Source: an uncultured Clostridia bacterium
Lineage (GTDB): Bacteria > Bacillota > Clostridia > UBA1381
Direction: 5' to 3'
DNA length: 8,465 nucleotides
Assembly: GCA_905236685.1 (NCBI GenBank)
Contig: CAJOPD010000100.1
Span: forward strand, 1 to 8,465
Shown: positions 1 to 4,811 of the stretch, one piece after another
How positions within the stretch are numbered: the stretch's first letter is position 1
Layout: every line of letters starts with the position of its first letter
The notes under the pieces: generated by a model
What the model was told of the DNA's origin: nothing
What the model saw: the letters and a program-made list of their open reading frames with translations, nothing else
The model's database searches: none
Made by a program: the position numbers and the translations under genes

Positions 1-480
1 ATAAAAAACGAAAATGGCATTTATTACAGCAATTTAGACTGCAACAGCGGTCACGACAAGTTCGGACACGCCCAGCTTTGCGGCTCTGCAAGAGTTGTGG
101 AAAGCATTATAAAGGAGCATTTTAAGATAAAAACACGCTCCGTCGAGCTTAATGTTCTGCAACGGTGCAGCTCGCATTTTGCCTCGCTTACCGACCTTGA
201 TGAAGCGGACGCAATCGGCGAATTCGGCGTAAATGCTCTGCTTTCGGGCAATACCGGCGTTACGGCAGGCTTTGAAAGGGTAAAGGAATACGAGGTCAGA
301 ATGGTTTTAAACGATGTTAAAAAGGTTGCAAACCTTGAAAAAACCGTGCCCGACACCTTTATCTCGGCAGACGGAAACGACATAACCGCGGGCGCTTTGG
401 AATATTTAAGACCGCTCATTTTGGGCGAGCCGAAAATAGAAACGGAAAACGGAATACCAAAGCATATTGCACTGATATAA
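1..480 (+). CDS. 6-phosphofructokinase, C-terminal part (probably PPi-type clade), partial at left edge
   Basis: This reading frame is open from base 1 and ends with TAA at 478-480, giving the last 159 residues of a phosphofructokinase. The enzyme phosphorylates fructose-6-phosphate to fructose-1,6-bisphosphate in cytosolic glycolysis. What is visible is the C-terminal substrate-binding and oligomerisation half: a GHDKFGHAQLCG stretch (about residues 17-28), then RSVELNVLQRCSSH and a TDLDEA helix, an EYEVRM strand, and an ENGIPKHIAL tail. From memory of the family, this matches the clostridial branch that includes PPi-dependent enzymes. The GGDD/GGDG motif that separates PPi from ATP use lies outside the window, so the phosphoryl donor is inferred. 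The true start is upstream; a GTG at 97 is internal. The gene converges on the minus-strand gene at 508-840 and ends just before a shared terminator. Confidence 0.82.
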   Translation: MKNENGIYYSNLDCNSGHDKFGHAQLCGSARVVESIIKEHFKIKTRSVELNVLQRCSSHFASLTDLDEADAIGEFGVNALLSGNTGVTAGFERVKEYEVRMVLNDVKKVANLEKTVPDTFISADGNDITAGALEYLRPLILGEPKIETENGIPKHIALI

Positions 481-481
481 C

Positions 482-515
482 AAAAATAACCCCAAAAATT
501 TTCGGGGTTATTTTT
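482..515. terminator. Bidirectional intrinsic terminator between the PFK gene and the YjbR-like gene
   Basis: A perfect 12-bp stem (482-493 with 504-515) with a CCCC/GGGG core encloses a 10-base A/T-rich loop. On the plus strand the second arm runs into six T (511-516), which suits termination of the PFK transcript that stops at 480. On the minus strand the second arm is also T-rich, which suits termination of the 508-840 gene. That gene's stop codon (508-510) lies inside the stem. Confidence 0.88.
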
Positions 516-840
516 TGTTTACCGTTTCAAAGCTGTCAATTATCATATTTTTTATTTCGTCTTTTGGTACTGTGCCGTCCAAAATTATCGAATTCCAATG
601 CTTTTTATTCATATGATATGCGGGAATTACCGAGCTGTATGTATTCCGCCAAAGCTCTGCAAGGCTCGGCTCACACTTTACATTCACCCAGATTTTGCCC
701 TGCCGTTCAAATATAGCGCAGAACATTTTTTTGTTCTTTTCGCATCTCATTATTGTCCAGTTAAAGTCGCTGAAAGGATAGTCCTCATATGTACCCTTTA
801 ACGAAAGGCAAAAATCGATTATTTCTTTGCGCAATTTCAC
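508..840 (-). CDS. MmcQ/YjbR family protein
   Basis: A 110-residue protein of the MmcQ/YjbR family. These are small single-domain proteins with a CyaY-like alpha/beta fold, often annotated as DNA-binding but with no established reaction. Family signatures visible are an N-terminal EIIDFCLSLKGTYEDYPF segment (residues 6-23), a WVNVKCEP strand (51-58), and the hallmark SVIPAYHMNKKHWN followed by ILDG (70-89). Length is typical and the protein looks complete. The start is GTG at 838-840, chosen because a strong GAGGTGAT Shine-Dalgarno site lies 4-5 bases upstream on the minus strand and the conserved N-terminus begins there. It starts 15 bases after the stop of the pgsA-like gene with no promoter between, so the two are probably co-transcribed. 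Its stop codon is part of the bidirectional terminator stem. Family assignment is confident; the cellular role is unknown. Confidence 0.87.
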   Translation of the reverse strand: MKLRKEIIDFCLSLKGTYEDYPFSDFNWTIMRCEKNKKMFCAIFERQGKIWVNVKCEPSLAELWRNTYSSVIPAYHMNKKHWNSIILDGTVPKDEIKNMIIDSFETVNKK

Positions 841-855
841 GCAATCACCTCAAAT

Positions 856-1413
856 TTACTGCTTTTTGCACAGAATTTTTATGTAAAACCTCGTATACAT
901 TATAAGCGAAAGGCATAAAATCGCTCCGCAGAGTATAATCAGCACATTCACAAATACCATAGGCAAATCGGGCAAAAGTATCATCAGAACCATTGACGCA
1001 AACAGGACAATGGTGCTTAGCTTTCCGTACCACTTTGCGCTGTTTACCGAATCGGTGTTTCTTATCGTGATATATCCCAAAAGCGCCATAACAAATTCCT
1101 TCGCAACAAACAGCGAAATAAGCCAAAGCATATTGGGATATTTAAACGAAAGGCATATTATAAGCGTCCCTTGCGTAAGCTTGTCTGCAATAGGGTCAAG
1201 AATTTTGCCGAAATCGGAAATCATATTGAATTTTCTCGCAATTATCCCGTCTGCAACATCGGTAATCCCCGACAGGATTATCAGCACCGCTGCTCCGTAA
1301 TAATTCTTTTTGCCTATGTAAAGCCATACAATAAACGGTATCATCAAAATCCTCAAAAGGCTTAAAAGGTTAGGAACAGTCAAAATATTTTTTTTGGTAA
1401 AAATTCTTTTCAT
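856..1413 (-). CDS. pgsA: CDP-alcohol phosphatidyltransferase, probably phosphatidylglycerophosphate synthase
   Basis: A 185-residue integral membrane enzyme. If it is PgsA, it transfers a phosphatidyl group from CDP-diacylglycerol to glycerol-3-phosphate, the committed step to phosphatidylglycerol. The complete family signature D-x2-D-G-x2-A-R-x8-G-x3-D-x3-D is present as D52, D55, G56, A59, R60, G69, D73 and D77; the aspartates bind the catalytic metals. The N-terminal TVPNLLSLLRILMIPF (12-27) is typical of PgsA-type proteins. Hydrophobic segments near 17-33, 40-50, 83-90, 97-115, 134-148 and 153-173 fit a six-helix enzyme. ATG at 1411-1413 has an AAGGAGAG site (1417-1424) and a good promoter upstream. 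It leads a two-gene unit with the YjbR-like gene. Substrate choice within this family cannot be settled by motif alone; a CDP-DAG-type cardiolipin synthase or another alcohol acceptor remains possible. Confidence 0.88.
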   Translation of the reverse strand: MKRIFTKKNILTVPNLLSLLRILMIPFIVWLYIGKKNYYGAAVLIILSGITDVADGIIARKFNMISDFGKILDPIADKLTQGTLIICLSFKYPNMLWLISLFVAKEFVMALLGYITIRNTDSVNSAKWYGKLSTIVLFASMVLMILLPDLPMVFVNVLIILCGAILCLSLIMYTRFYIKILCKKQ

Positions 1414-1443
1414 ATACTCTCCTTTTAACTTTAATCATTTGTG

Positions 1444-1472
1444 ATTATACATCATTTTCAAACAGTTTACAA
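1444..1472 (-). promoter_or_regulatory. Sigma-A-type promoter of the pgsA-like gene
   Basis: On the minus strand a TTGTAA -35 box (1467-1472) is separated by exactly 17 bp from a perfect TATAAT -10 box (1444-1449). This predicts a transcript start near 1437 and a leader of about 24 bases before the ATG at 1413, which carries the AAGGAGAG ribosome binding site. Confidence 0.75.
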
Positions 1473-1480
1473 GATATTTT

Positions 1481-2341
1481 TTAATTATATAAAAACGCCT
1501 TTATCTCCGAAAGGCGTTTTTCCGCTTCCTTCCGTCCTTCCTTATACACCCGCTCCAATTCATCGCCGTCCTTTTCGGTACGCCTTATTCCGAGCGGCTT
1601 TTGCGGTCTTATTACTATTGCCGTGCCTGTGTCTTCTCGCAGCTTTATCTCATCAAGCTGCTCCGCATAAATGTTATGCCGCGCCTCCATAGCGGAAATT
1701 ATCGCAGGATACTTTTTCATCATAAGCTTAATTAAGGGCACTGCTCTGCTGCGCCTTTTTCGATAGTCCAACGGCTGTGTTAAAATTATAACATTCCTGT
1801 TATAGCCCAGATTTTCCATATATTTAAAGGGTATCGGGTCGGAAATTCCGCCGTCCAAAAGACTGTATCCGTCCACCTCTACTATGTTGGAAAGCAGCGG
1901 CATTGATGCGGAGGCACGCAGCCAAAGCATATCGGTTTCATCGCAATTTGTGCAGTTGTGATAAACGGGCTTGCCTGTAAAAACATCGGTTGCGCCCGCA
2001 TAAAACGGCATAGGATTTTCACGGAAGGCGTTTTTATCAAATATATCCAAATTATCGGGGATTTCCCGATAGCAAAAATCCGCTCCGTACAAATCGCCCG
2101 TTTTGATGAGCGACCTGATACTGCAATATCTCGGGTCTTTTGAATACTTTTTATTATAGCGTATGGCTCGGCCTATCTGCCCCGATTTATAATTACAGCC
2201 CAAAACCGCTCCTGCCGATACGCCTGCACAGGCGTCGAAAGTTATGCCGTTTTCCATAAACACATCAAGCACTCCGCTTGTAAACATTCCCCGCATCGCT
2301 CCGCCCTCCATAACGAGCGCGGATTTTGTTTTGTTTTCCAT
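1481..2341 (-). CDS. Patatin-like phospholipase family protein
   Basis: A 286-residue patatin-like protein, a serine acyl hydrolase expected to release fatty acids from phospholipids or other lipids. The three catalytic features are present: a glycine-rich oxyanion loop EGGAMRG (12-18), a nucleophile elbow G-V-S-A-G with Ser42, and the DGG motif with Asp163, forming a Ser-Asp dyad. No signal peptide or membrane segment is evident, so it is probably cytosolic. Length and layout fit the bacterial family with a short helical C-terminal extension (about 200-286, charged). The ATG at 2339-2341 has a GGAG site about 10 bases upstream, a little far, and a strong promoter. It is transcribed alone, divergent from the membrane protein gene. 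Its natural substrate is not deducible; some bacterial relatives are secreted effectors, but nothing here suggests export. Confidence 0.92.
   Translation of the reverse strand: MENKTKSALVMEGGAMRGMFTSGVLDVFMENGITFDACAGVSAGAVLGCNYKSGQIGRAIRYNKKYSKDPRYCSIRSLIKTGDLYGADFCYREIPDNLDIFDKNAFRENPMPFYAGATDVFTGKPVYHNCTNCDETDMLWLRASASMPLLSNIVEVDGYSLLDGGISDPIPFKYMENLGYNRNVIILTQPLDYRKRRSRAVPLIKLMMKKYPAIISAMEARHNIYAEQLDEIKLREDTGTAIVIRPQKPLGIRRTEKDGDELERVYKEGRKEAEKRLSEIKAFLYN
1491..1521 (-). terminator. Intrinsic terminator embedded in the 3' end of the patatin gene
   Basis: A perfect 12-bp inverted repeat (1491-1502 with 1510-1521) with a 7-base loop. Read on the minus strand, the GC-containing hairpin ends in a run of five T (1495-1491) and further A/T. 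The whole structure lies within the last codons of the patatin gene, whose stop codon (1481-1483) is in the trailing A/T tract. It separates the patatin transcript from the pgsA promoter just downstream. Confidence 0.8.
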
Positions 2342-2373
2342 ACTTTTTTACTCCGTTTCTCTGCAATAGGCTT

Positions 2374-2402
2374 ATTATACCACAAATATCTTTTATTAAC
2401 AA
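2374..2402 (-). promoter_or_regulatory. Sigma-A promoter of the patatin gene (extended -10)
   Basis: On the minus strand a TTGTTA -35 box (2397-2402), a 17-bp spacer and a perfect TATAAT (2374-2379), preceded by TGG and so forming an extended -10 element. A transcript start near 2367 leaves about 26 bases before the ATG at 2341. Confidence 0.75.
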
Positions 2403-2403
2403 T

Positions 2404-2415
2404 AAAAATATTTTT
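2404..2415. repeat. 12-bp A/T palindrome between two divergent -35 boxes
   Basis: AAAAATATTTTT is a perfect palindrome that almost exactly fills the gap between the patatin -35 box (ending at 2402) and the membrane-protein -35 box (beginning at 2418). It could be an UP-like element, a bend or an operator; A/T-rich composition alone could also produce it. Confidence 0.45.
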
Positions 2416-2417
2416 TG

Positions 2418-2446
2418 TTGATTATTTTCGGAAAATGTGTTAGAAT
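2418..2446 (+). promoter_or_regulatory. Sigma-A-like promoter of the membrane protein-sigma factor unit
   Basis: A TTGATT -35 box (2418-2423), a 17-bp spacer and TAGAAT (2441-2446) preceded by TGT, an extended -10 form. The expected transcript start is near 2453. This argues against the upstream in-frame starts and favours ATG 2481 for the first gene. Confidence 0.65.
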
Positions 2447-2465
2447 TACAGTAATGATTACAAAA

Positions 2466-2473
2466 AAGGCGGA
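2466..2473 (+). promoter_or_regulatory. Ribosome binding site fixing the start at 2481
   Basis: AAGGCGGA lies 7 bases before ATG 2481. The earlier in-frame starts (near 2415 and 2454) have no comparable site, and the first lies within or upstream of the promoter, so the shorter protein is preferred. Confidence 0.6.
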
Positions 2474-2480
2474 AATAAAA

Positions 2481-3119
2481 ATGGAAGTATACGGGGTTAA
2501 GCCAAAGCCCTTTACAAAGGAGTGGCGGCAATACTTTTGGGAATATTACAAGCTGCATACAATAGGCGCGGTTTTTGCGGTAATTTTGCTCATTTTCACC
2601 GTGAGCGAGTGCAAAAACCAGAAAAACTACGATTTGCAGATTGATTTAATAACGGAAAATACAGTATCCGAGGAGGTTTTGGACACGCTTTCCGATATCG
2701 TTTGCGAAAACATTGACGATGTTACGGGAAACGGCAAAAGTGAGGCATACATATCCTTTCTTGATATGAGCGAGAACAGCAATCCTCAGATTACGGAAGC
2801 TATGTATAACAAGCTGCTTATAGAAACAGGGTATACCGAGGCATTTGTTTTCATTGTATCTCAGAAATTTGCGGACTATCTGAGCGATGAGGGCGTTTTA
2901 AAGCCAGCGTCCGACTGGACGGAAATGGAAACATACGACGGATACTGTGTAAGTCTTAAATACTGCGAAATTTTACAGAATATCGGCATTGATACAAGCG
3001 ATTTATACTTAGGCATTACCGAACTCCGTGAGCGTGACGGAAAATCTGCATGCGAAAAAAACCTGCCCAAGCAGGAAAACGGCATAAAATTCGCAAAATT
3101 CTTATTGAACGAGAGGTGA
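2481..3119 (+). CDS. Uncharacterised single-pass membrane protein upstream of a sigma factor
   Basis: I do not recognise a named family. The predicted protein has 212 residues. A short cytosolic N-terminus rich in aromatics and Lys (PKPFTKEWRQYFWEYYKLH, 8-26) precedes one membrane segment (about 27-42, IGAVFAVILLIFTV), then an acidic domain of about 170 residues expected outside the cell. Short clostridial proteins with a similar FTKEW...YYK lead-in to a helix exist, usually annotated hypothetical. The start at ATG 2481 is preferred because an AAGGCGGA site (2466-2473) precedes it and the promoter puts the transcript start near 2453; an ATG at 2454 would be leaderless. Its stop is 4 bases before the sigma factor start, so the two are co-transcribed and probably translationally coupled. 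The topology resembles a membrane-anchored regulator, but the cytosolic part seems too short for a classical anti-sigma domain. Confidence 0.8.
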   Translation: MEVYGVKPKPFTKEWRQYFWEYYKLHTIGAVFAVILLIFTVSECKNQKNYDLQIDLITENTVSEEVLDTLSDIVCENIDDVTGNGKSEAYISFLDMSENSNPQITEAMYNKLLIETGYTEAFVFIVSQKFADYLSDEGVLKPASDWTEMETYDGYCVSLKYCEILQNIGIDTSDLYLGITELRERDGKSACEKNLPKQENGIKFAKFLLNER

Positions 3120-3123
3120 GAAT

Positions 3124-3831
3124 GTGACGGCGGAAAACGAGCTTTTTATAGAATATAAAAAAACGCACGACAAAAAAATACGAGATGAGCTTGTGAGTCG
3201 CTACACCTATGTTGCAAAAATTCTCGCATACAAATTTCAGGGATACGGCGTTGAATTTGACGACCTCTATCAAGTGGCTTGTATGGGCATAATCCTTGCC
3301 ATAGACCGCTTTGACCCCGAAAGAAATGTGCAGTTTTCCACCTTTTTAACGCCCACCGTTACGGGTGAAATCCGCAAATTTTTGCGCGACAAGGTGCACC
3401 CTATCCGTATGCCCAGGAGGCTCTATGACGCCCTTGCAAAAGCCGAAACGGAAAAAATGCGGTCGGGAAATCTCAGCATATCGGAGCTTTCCGAAAAGCT
3501 CGGCATACCCGAAGAAACCTTGAAGGAAGCGTATTCGGCGGGCGATACTAATTTTATGAAATCGCTTGAAGACGAGGCGCTTTCCGACGCCGCTGTTTCC
3601 AGCTTTTTGGGGTATGACGACGACGGTTTTGCGCTGATTGAAAACCGCGATTTTTTGGACTACTGCATATCAAAAATGAATGAGCGGGAACGGGCGATTT
3701 TAAAAATACGCTTTTTTGACGGAAAGACGCAAAAAGAAACCGCCGACGCCTTGGGAATTTCGCAGATGTCGGTATCCCGAATTGAGAAAAAAATTGTCGA
3801 AAAAATAAAAAAAGATTTCTGGAACGCTTGA
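3124..3831 (+). CDS. RNA polymerase sigma factor, SigB/SigF/SigG subfamily
   Basis: A 235-residue alternative sigma-70 factor of the SigB/F/G class. Region 2 spans about 20-90; the core-binding and -10-recognition part is FDDLYQVACMGIILAIDRFD (45-64), then the FSTFLTPTVTGEIRKFLRD stretch (71-89). RDKVHPIRMPRR (88-99) is characteristic of the SigB/F/G group. Region 3 contains a helix-turn-helix-like SISELSEKLGIPEETLKEA (118-136). Region 4 ends with TQKETADALGISQMSVSRIEKK (202-223), the -35-binding helix-turn-helix. Region 1.1 is absent, as usual. The start is GTG 3124, with an AGAGGTGAG site overlapping the upstream stop codon; the ATG at 3122 is out of frame. No SpoIIAA/AB- or RsbV/W-like partner genes flank it. 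It could be a sporulation or a stress sigma factor; sequence reading alone cannot decide, so no symbol is given. Confidence 0.93.
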   Translation: MTAENELFIEYKKTHDKKIRDELVSRYTYVAKILAYKFQGYGVEFDDLYQVACMGIILAIDRFDPERNVQFSTFLTPTVTGEIRKFLRDKVHPIRMPRRLYDALAKAETEKMRSGNLSISELSEKLGIPEETLKEAYSAGDTNFMKSLEDEALSDAAVSSFLGYDDDGFALIENRDFLDYCISKMNERERAILKIRFFDGKTQKETADALGISQMSVSRIEKKIVEKIKKDFWNA

Positions 3832-3856
3832 CTTTTTGCCGTTTTGGCGGTATAAT
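3828..3856 (+). promoter_or_regulatory. Strong sigma-A promoter of the TPP riboswitch-thiT unit
   Basis: TTGACT (3828-3833, 5 of 6 consensus), a 17-bp spacer and a perfect TATAAT (3851-3856). The -35 box overlaps the stop codon of the sigma factor gene (TGA 3829-3831). The transcript start is expected near 3863, a few bases before the riboswitch aptamer. Confidence 0.85.
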
Positions 3857-3873
3857 ATGACAAAACTGCATAC

Positions 3874-3964
3874 TAAGAAGGGGAGCTTGTGAACAGGCTG
3901 AGAGGGGATTATAAAATCCCGACCCTGTAACCTGATATGGATAATGCCATCGTAGGTATTCTTA
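3874..3964 (+). ncRNA. TPP riboswitch aptamer (THI element)
   Basis: The leader carries the conserved thi-box elements in order: GGGGAGC near 3880-3886, CTGAGA (3898-3903), a P3 hairpin of GGGATT and AATCCC type (3905-3920), ACCCTGTAACCTGAT (3922-3936), and TGGATAATGCCA (3938-3949) followed by CGTAGG. A closing P1 helix pairs 3874-3879 (TAAGAA) with 3959-3964 (TTCTTA), and a P2 helix pairs 3893-3897 with 3924-3928. Binding of thiamine pyrophosphate stabilises P1. It lies between a strong promoter and an intrinsic terminator upstream of thiT, so it is expected to reduce thiT transcription when TPP is abundant. Confidence 0.96.
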
Positions 3965-3974
3965 ACCTTTTTTC

Positions 3975-4000
3975 GCATATCCTTTGGGTATGCATTTTTT
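3975..4000 (+). terminator. Riboswitch-controlled intrinsic terminator upstream of thiT
   Basis: An 8-bp stem (3975-3982 with 3986-3993, including one G-T wobble) with a TTT loop, followed by ATTTTTT (3994-4000). It begins 11 bases after the P1 helix and ends 26 bases before the thiT ATG, the usual place for the expression platform of a transcription-attenuating TPP riboswitch. Any read-through from the sigma factor gene should also meet it, since no separate terminator follows that gene. Confidence 0.85.
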
Positions 4001-4026
4001 AATACAAAAGAAAGGAGTTTTTAAAA

Positions 4027-4545
4027 ATGAAAAAAACAAAAATTTTGGTTGAAATCGCAATAAGTGTAGCTCTTGCCTGCGTTTTTCACTTCATAAGGCT
4101 TTGGGAAATGCCGCAAGGCGGCTCGGTATCGCTTGCTATGGTGCCGATTTTGTTTATATCATATAGGCGCGGCGCCAAATCGGGCATTACCGCTGGTGCG
4201 GTTTACGGGCTTATATCTATAATTTTTGACGGGACAATTTACCACCCTATGTCAATATTTTTAGACTACCTTTTTGCCTTTGGTGTACTCGGAATTGCGG
4301 GATTTTTCCCCACCGGCGTTTTTGGTGTGATTTTGGGCTCTTTTGCGGCAGTTTTGGGAAGATTTTTCTTTTCCTTAATGTCAGGAGTATTCCTCTTTGC
4401 AAGCTATGCCCCAGAAGGACAAAGCCCCTGGATTTATTCGCTCATCTATAACGGAAGCTATATGCTCCCCGAGCTTTTAATTTCGGTTATCCTTTTGACT
4501 GTGCTTTATCTTTCCGTTCCGAAGCTTTTTAAACCTACAAACTAA
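4027..4545 (+). CDS. thiT: Energy-coupled thiamine transporter ThiT (ECF S component)
   Basis: A 172-residue membrane protein, the thiamine-binding S component that works with a shared ECF module (EcfA, EcfA', EcfT) encoded elsewhere. It has about six hydrophobic segments. ThiT signatures are RLWEMPQGGSVSLAMVPI (24-41), YRRGAKSG (46-53, a conserved cytosolic loop), the pair D80-Y81 in IFLDYLFAF where the Lactococcus protein has Glu-Tyr, and W135 with YSLIYNGSYMLPE (137-149), the region that supplies the thiazole- and pyrimidine-contacting residues in known structures. Length is slightly below the roughly 180-190 usual for the family but looks complete. ATG 4027 has an AAAGGAG site (4011-4017). 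Control by the upstream TPP riboswitch independently supports thiamine as the substrate. It is a single-gene unit ending in a strong terminator. Confidence 0.95.
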   Translation: MKKTKILVEIAISVALACVFHFIRLWEMPQGGSVSLAMVPILFISYRRGAKSGITAGAVYGLISIIFDGTIYHPMSIFLDYLFAFGVLGIAGFFPTGVFGVILGSFAAVLGRFFFSLMSGVFLFASYAPEGQSPWIYSLIYNGSYMLPELLISVILLTVLYLSVPKLFKPTN

Positions 4546-4577
4546 AAAATGCGGCGTAATTGCCGCATTTTTTAGTT
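4540..4577. terminator. Bidirectional 16-bp terminator shared by thiT and the small Asn/Lys-rich gene
   Basis: A perfect 16-bp stem (4540-4555 with 4562-4577) and a 6-base loop. The inner GC part (TGCGGC with GCCGCA) is flanked by six A on the left arm and six T on the right, so it works in both directions. The thiT stop (4543-4545) and the minus-strand stop (4572-4574) are opposite each other in the stem. Confidence 0.93.
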
Positions 4578-4682
4578 ATCCTTTTTGTCACAGTTCTGAT
4601 TATCGTTCTTCTTGTTCGTATCCTTTTGATTGCTGTTTTTGTTATTGTTCTTGTTTTCATTCTTGTTTTCGTTCTTTGCCAT
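4572..4682 (-). CDS. Small Asn/Lys-rich hypothetical protein (36 residues)
   Basis: A short minus-strand gene encoding 36 residues that are almost entirely Asn, Lys, Asp, Glu and Gln. It begins MAKNENKNENKNNNKNSN (1-18) with an ENKN near-repeat and ends NCDKKDN (30-36), with a single Cys31. There are no hydrophobic segments, so it is soluble and probably disordered. The evidence that it is real is a GGAAGTGA Shine-Dalgarno site about 4-5 bases before ATG 4680-4682, a stop codon placed in a strong terminator, and no other feature explaining the 4578-4700 interval. Short Asn-rich proteins of this look occur in clostridia and are annotated hypothetical; some tiny spore proteins have similar composition, but no SASP motif is visible. 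The low-complexity sequence makes homology claims weak. Function unknown. Confidence 0.72.
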   Translation of the reverse strand: MAKNENKNENKNNNKNSNQKDTNKKNDNQNCDKKDN

Positions 4683-4709
4683 AAAATCACTTCCTTTCTT
4701 TGCTTTTTC

Positions 4710-4739
4710 TATTATTCCGCTTTATGACAATTTCTATAC
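4710..4739 (-). promoter_or_regulatory. Possible forespore-sigma-like promoter for the small Asn/Lys-rich gene
   Basis: No convincing sigma-A promoter precedes this gene. On the minus strand GTATA (4735-4739) and GAATAATA (4710-4717), 17 bp apart, loosely resemble SigF/SigG -35 and -10 elements and would place a transcript start near 4703, just ahead of the ribosome binding site. The match is imperfect and the region is A/T-rich, so this is a weak call. Confidence 0.25.
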
Positions 4740-4755
4740 ATTAAGGCTACAATAC

Positions 4756-4784
4756 TTGAAAAAATTTGAAATAAATGTTATAAT
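4756..4784 (+). promoter_or_regulatory. Strong sigma-A promoter of recJ-relA
   Basis: TTGAAA (4756-4761), a 17-bp spacer and a perfect TATAAT (4779-4784) preceded by TGT (extended -10). The expected transcript start is near 4791, giving a short leader of about 20 bases before the recJ ATG at 4812. Confidence 0.82.
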
Positions 4785-4801
4785 AAGGATATAATATTTT
4801 T

Positions 4802-4805
4802 GGAG
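4802..4805 (+). promoter_or_regulatory. recJ: Ribosome binding site fixing the recJ start
   Basis: GGAG, 6 bases before ATG 4812. An in-frame TTG at 4800 would overlap this site and sit only about 9 bases into the transcript, so the ATG is preferred. Confidence 0.65.
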
Positions 4806-4811
4806 TTTTTT

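Noticed and set aside
845..1126. Minus-strand 93-codon open frame within the pgsA-like gene
   Set aside because: It lies in a different frame of the same strand as the well-supported CDP-alcohol phosphatidyltransferase and resembles no protein I know.
2415..2480. N-terminal extension of the membrane protein to an upstream start at 2415 or 2454
   Set aside because: The promoter (2418-2446) lies within this stretch and the expected transcript start is near 2453; only ATG 2481 has a ribosome binding site.
2592..2615. Lipoprotein signal (Cys44 after the hydrophobic segment of the membrane protein)
   Set aside because: The residues before the Cys are Val-Ser-Glu; a Glu at -1 does not fit a lipobox, and the positively charged N-terminus is longer and more aromatic than a signal peptide.
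3834..3852. Small inverted repeat (GCC-GTTTT-GGC) after the sigma factor gene as a terminator
   Set aside because: The stem is only about 3-4 bp and has no T tract; it lies in the spacer of the thiT promoter.
4583..4680. Repeated TTGTT/GTTCTT-like tracts as a direct repeat or CRISPR-like array
   Set aside because: They are fully explained as Asn (AAC/AAT) and Lys (AAG/AAA) codons of the small minus-strand gene; there are no spacers or regular repeat units.
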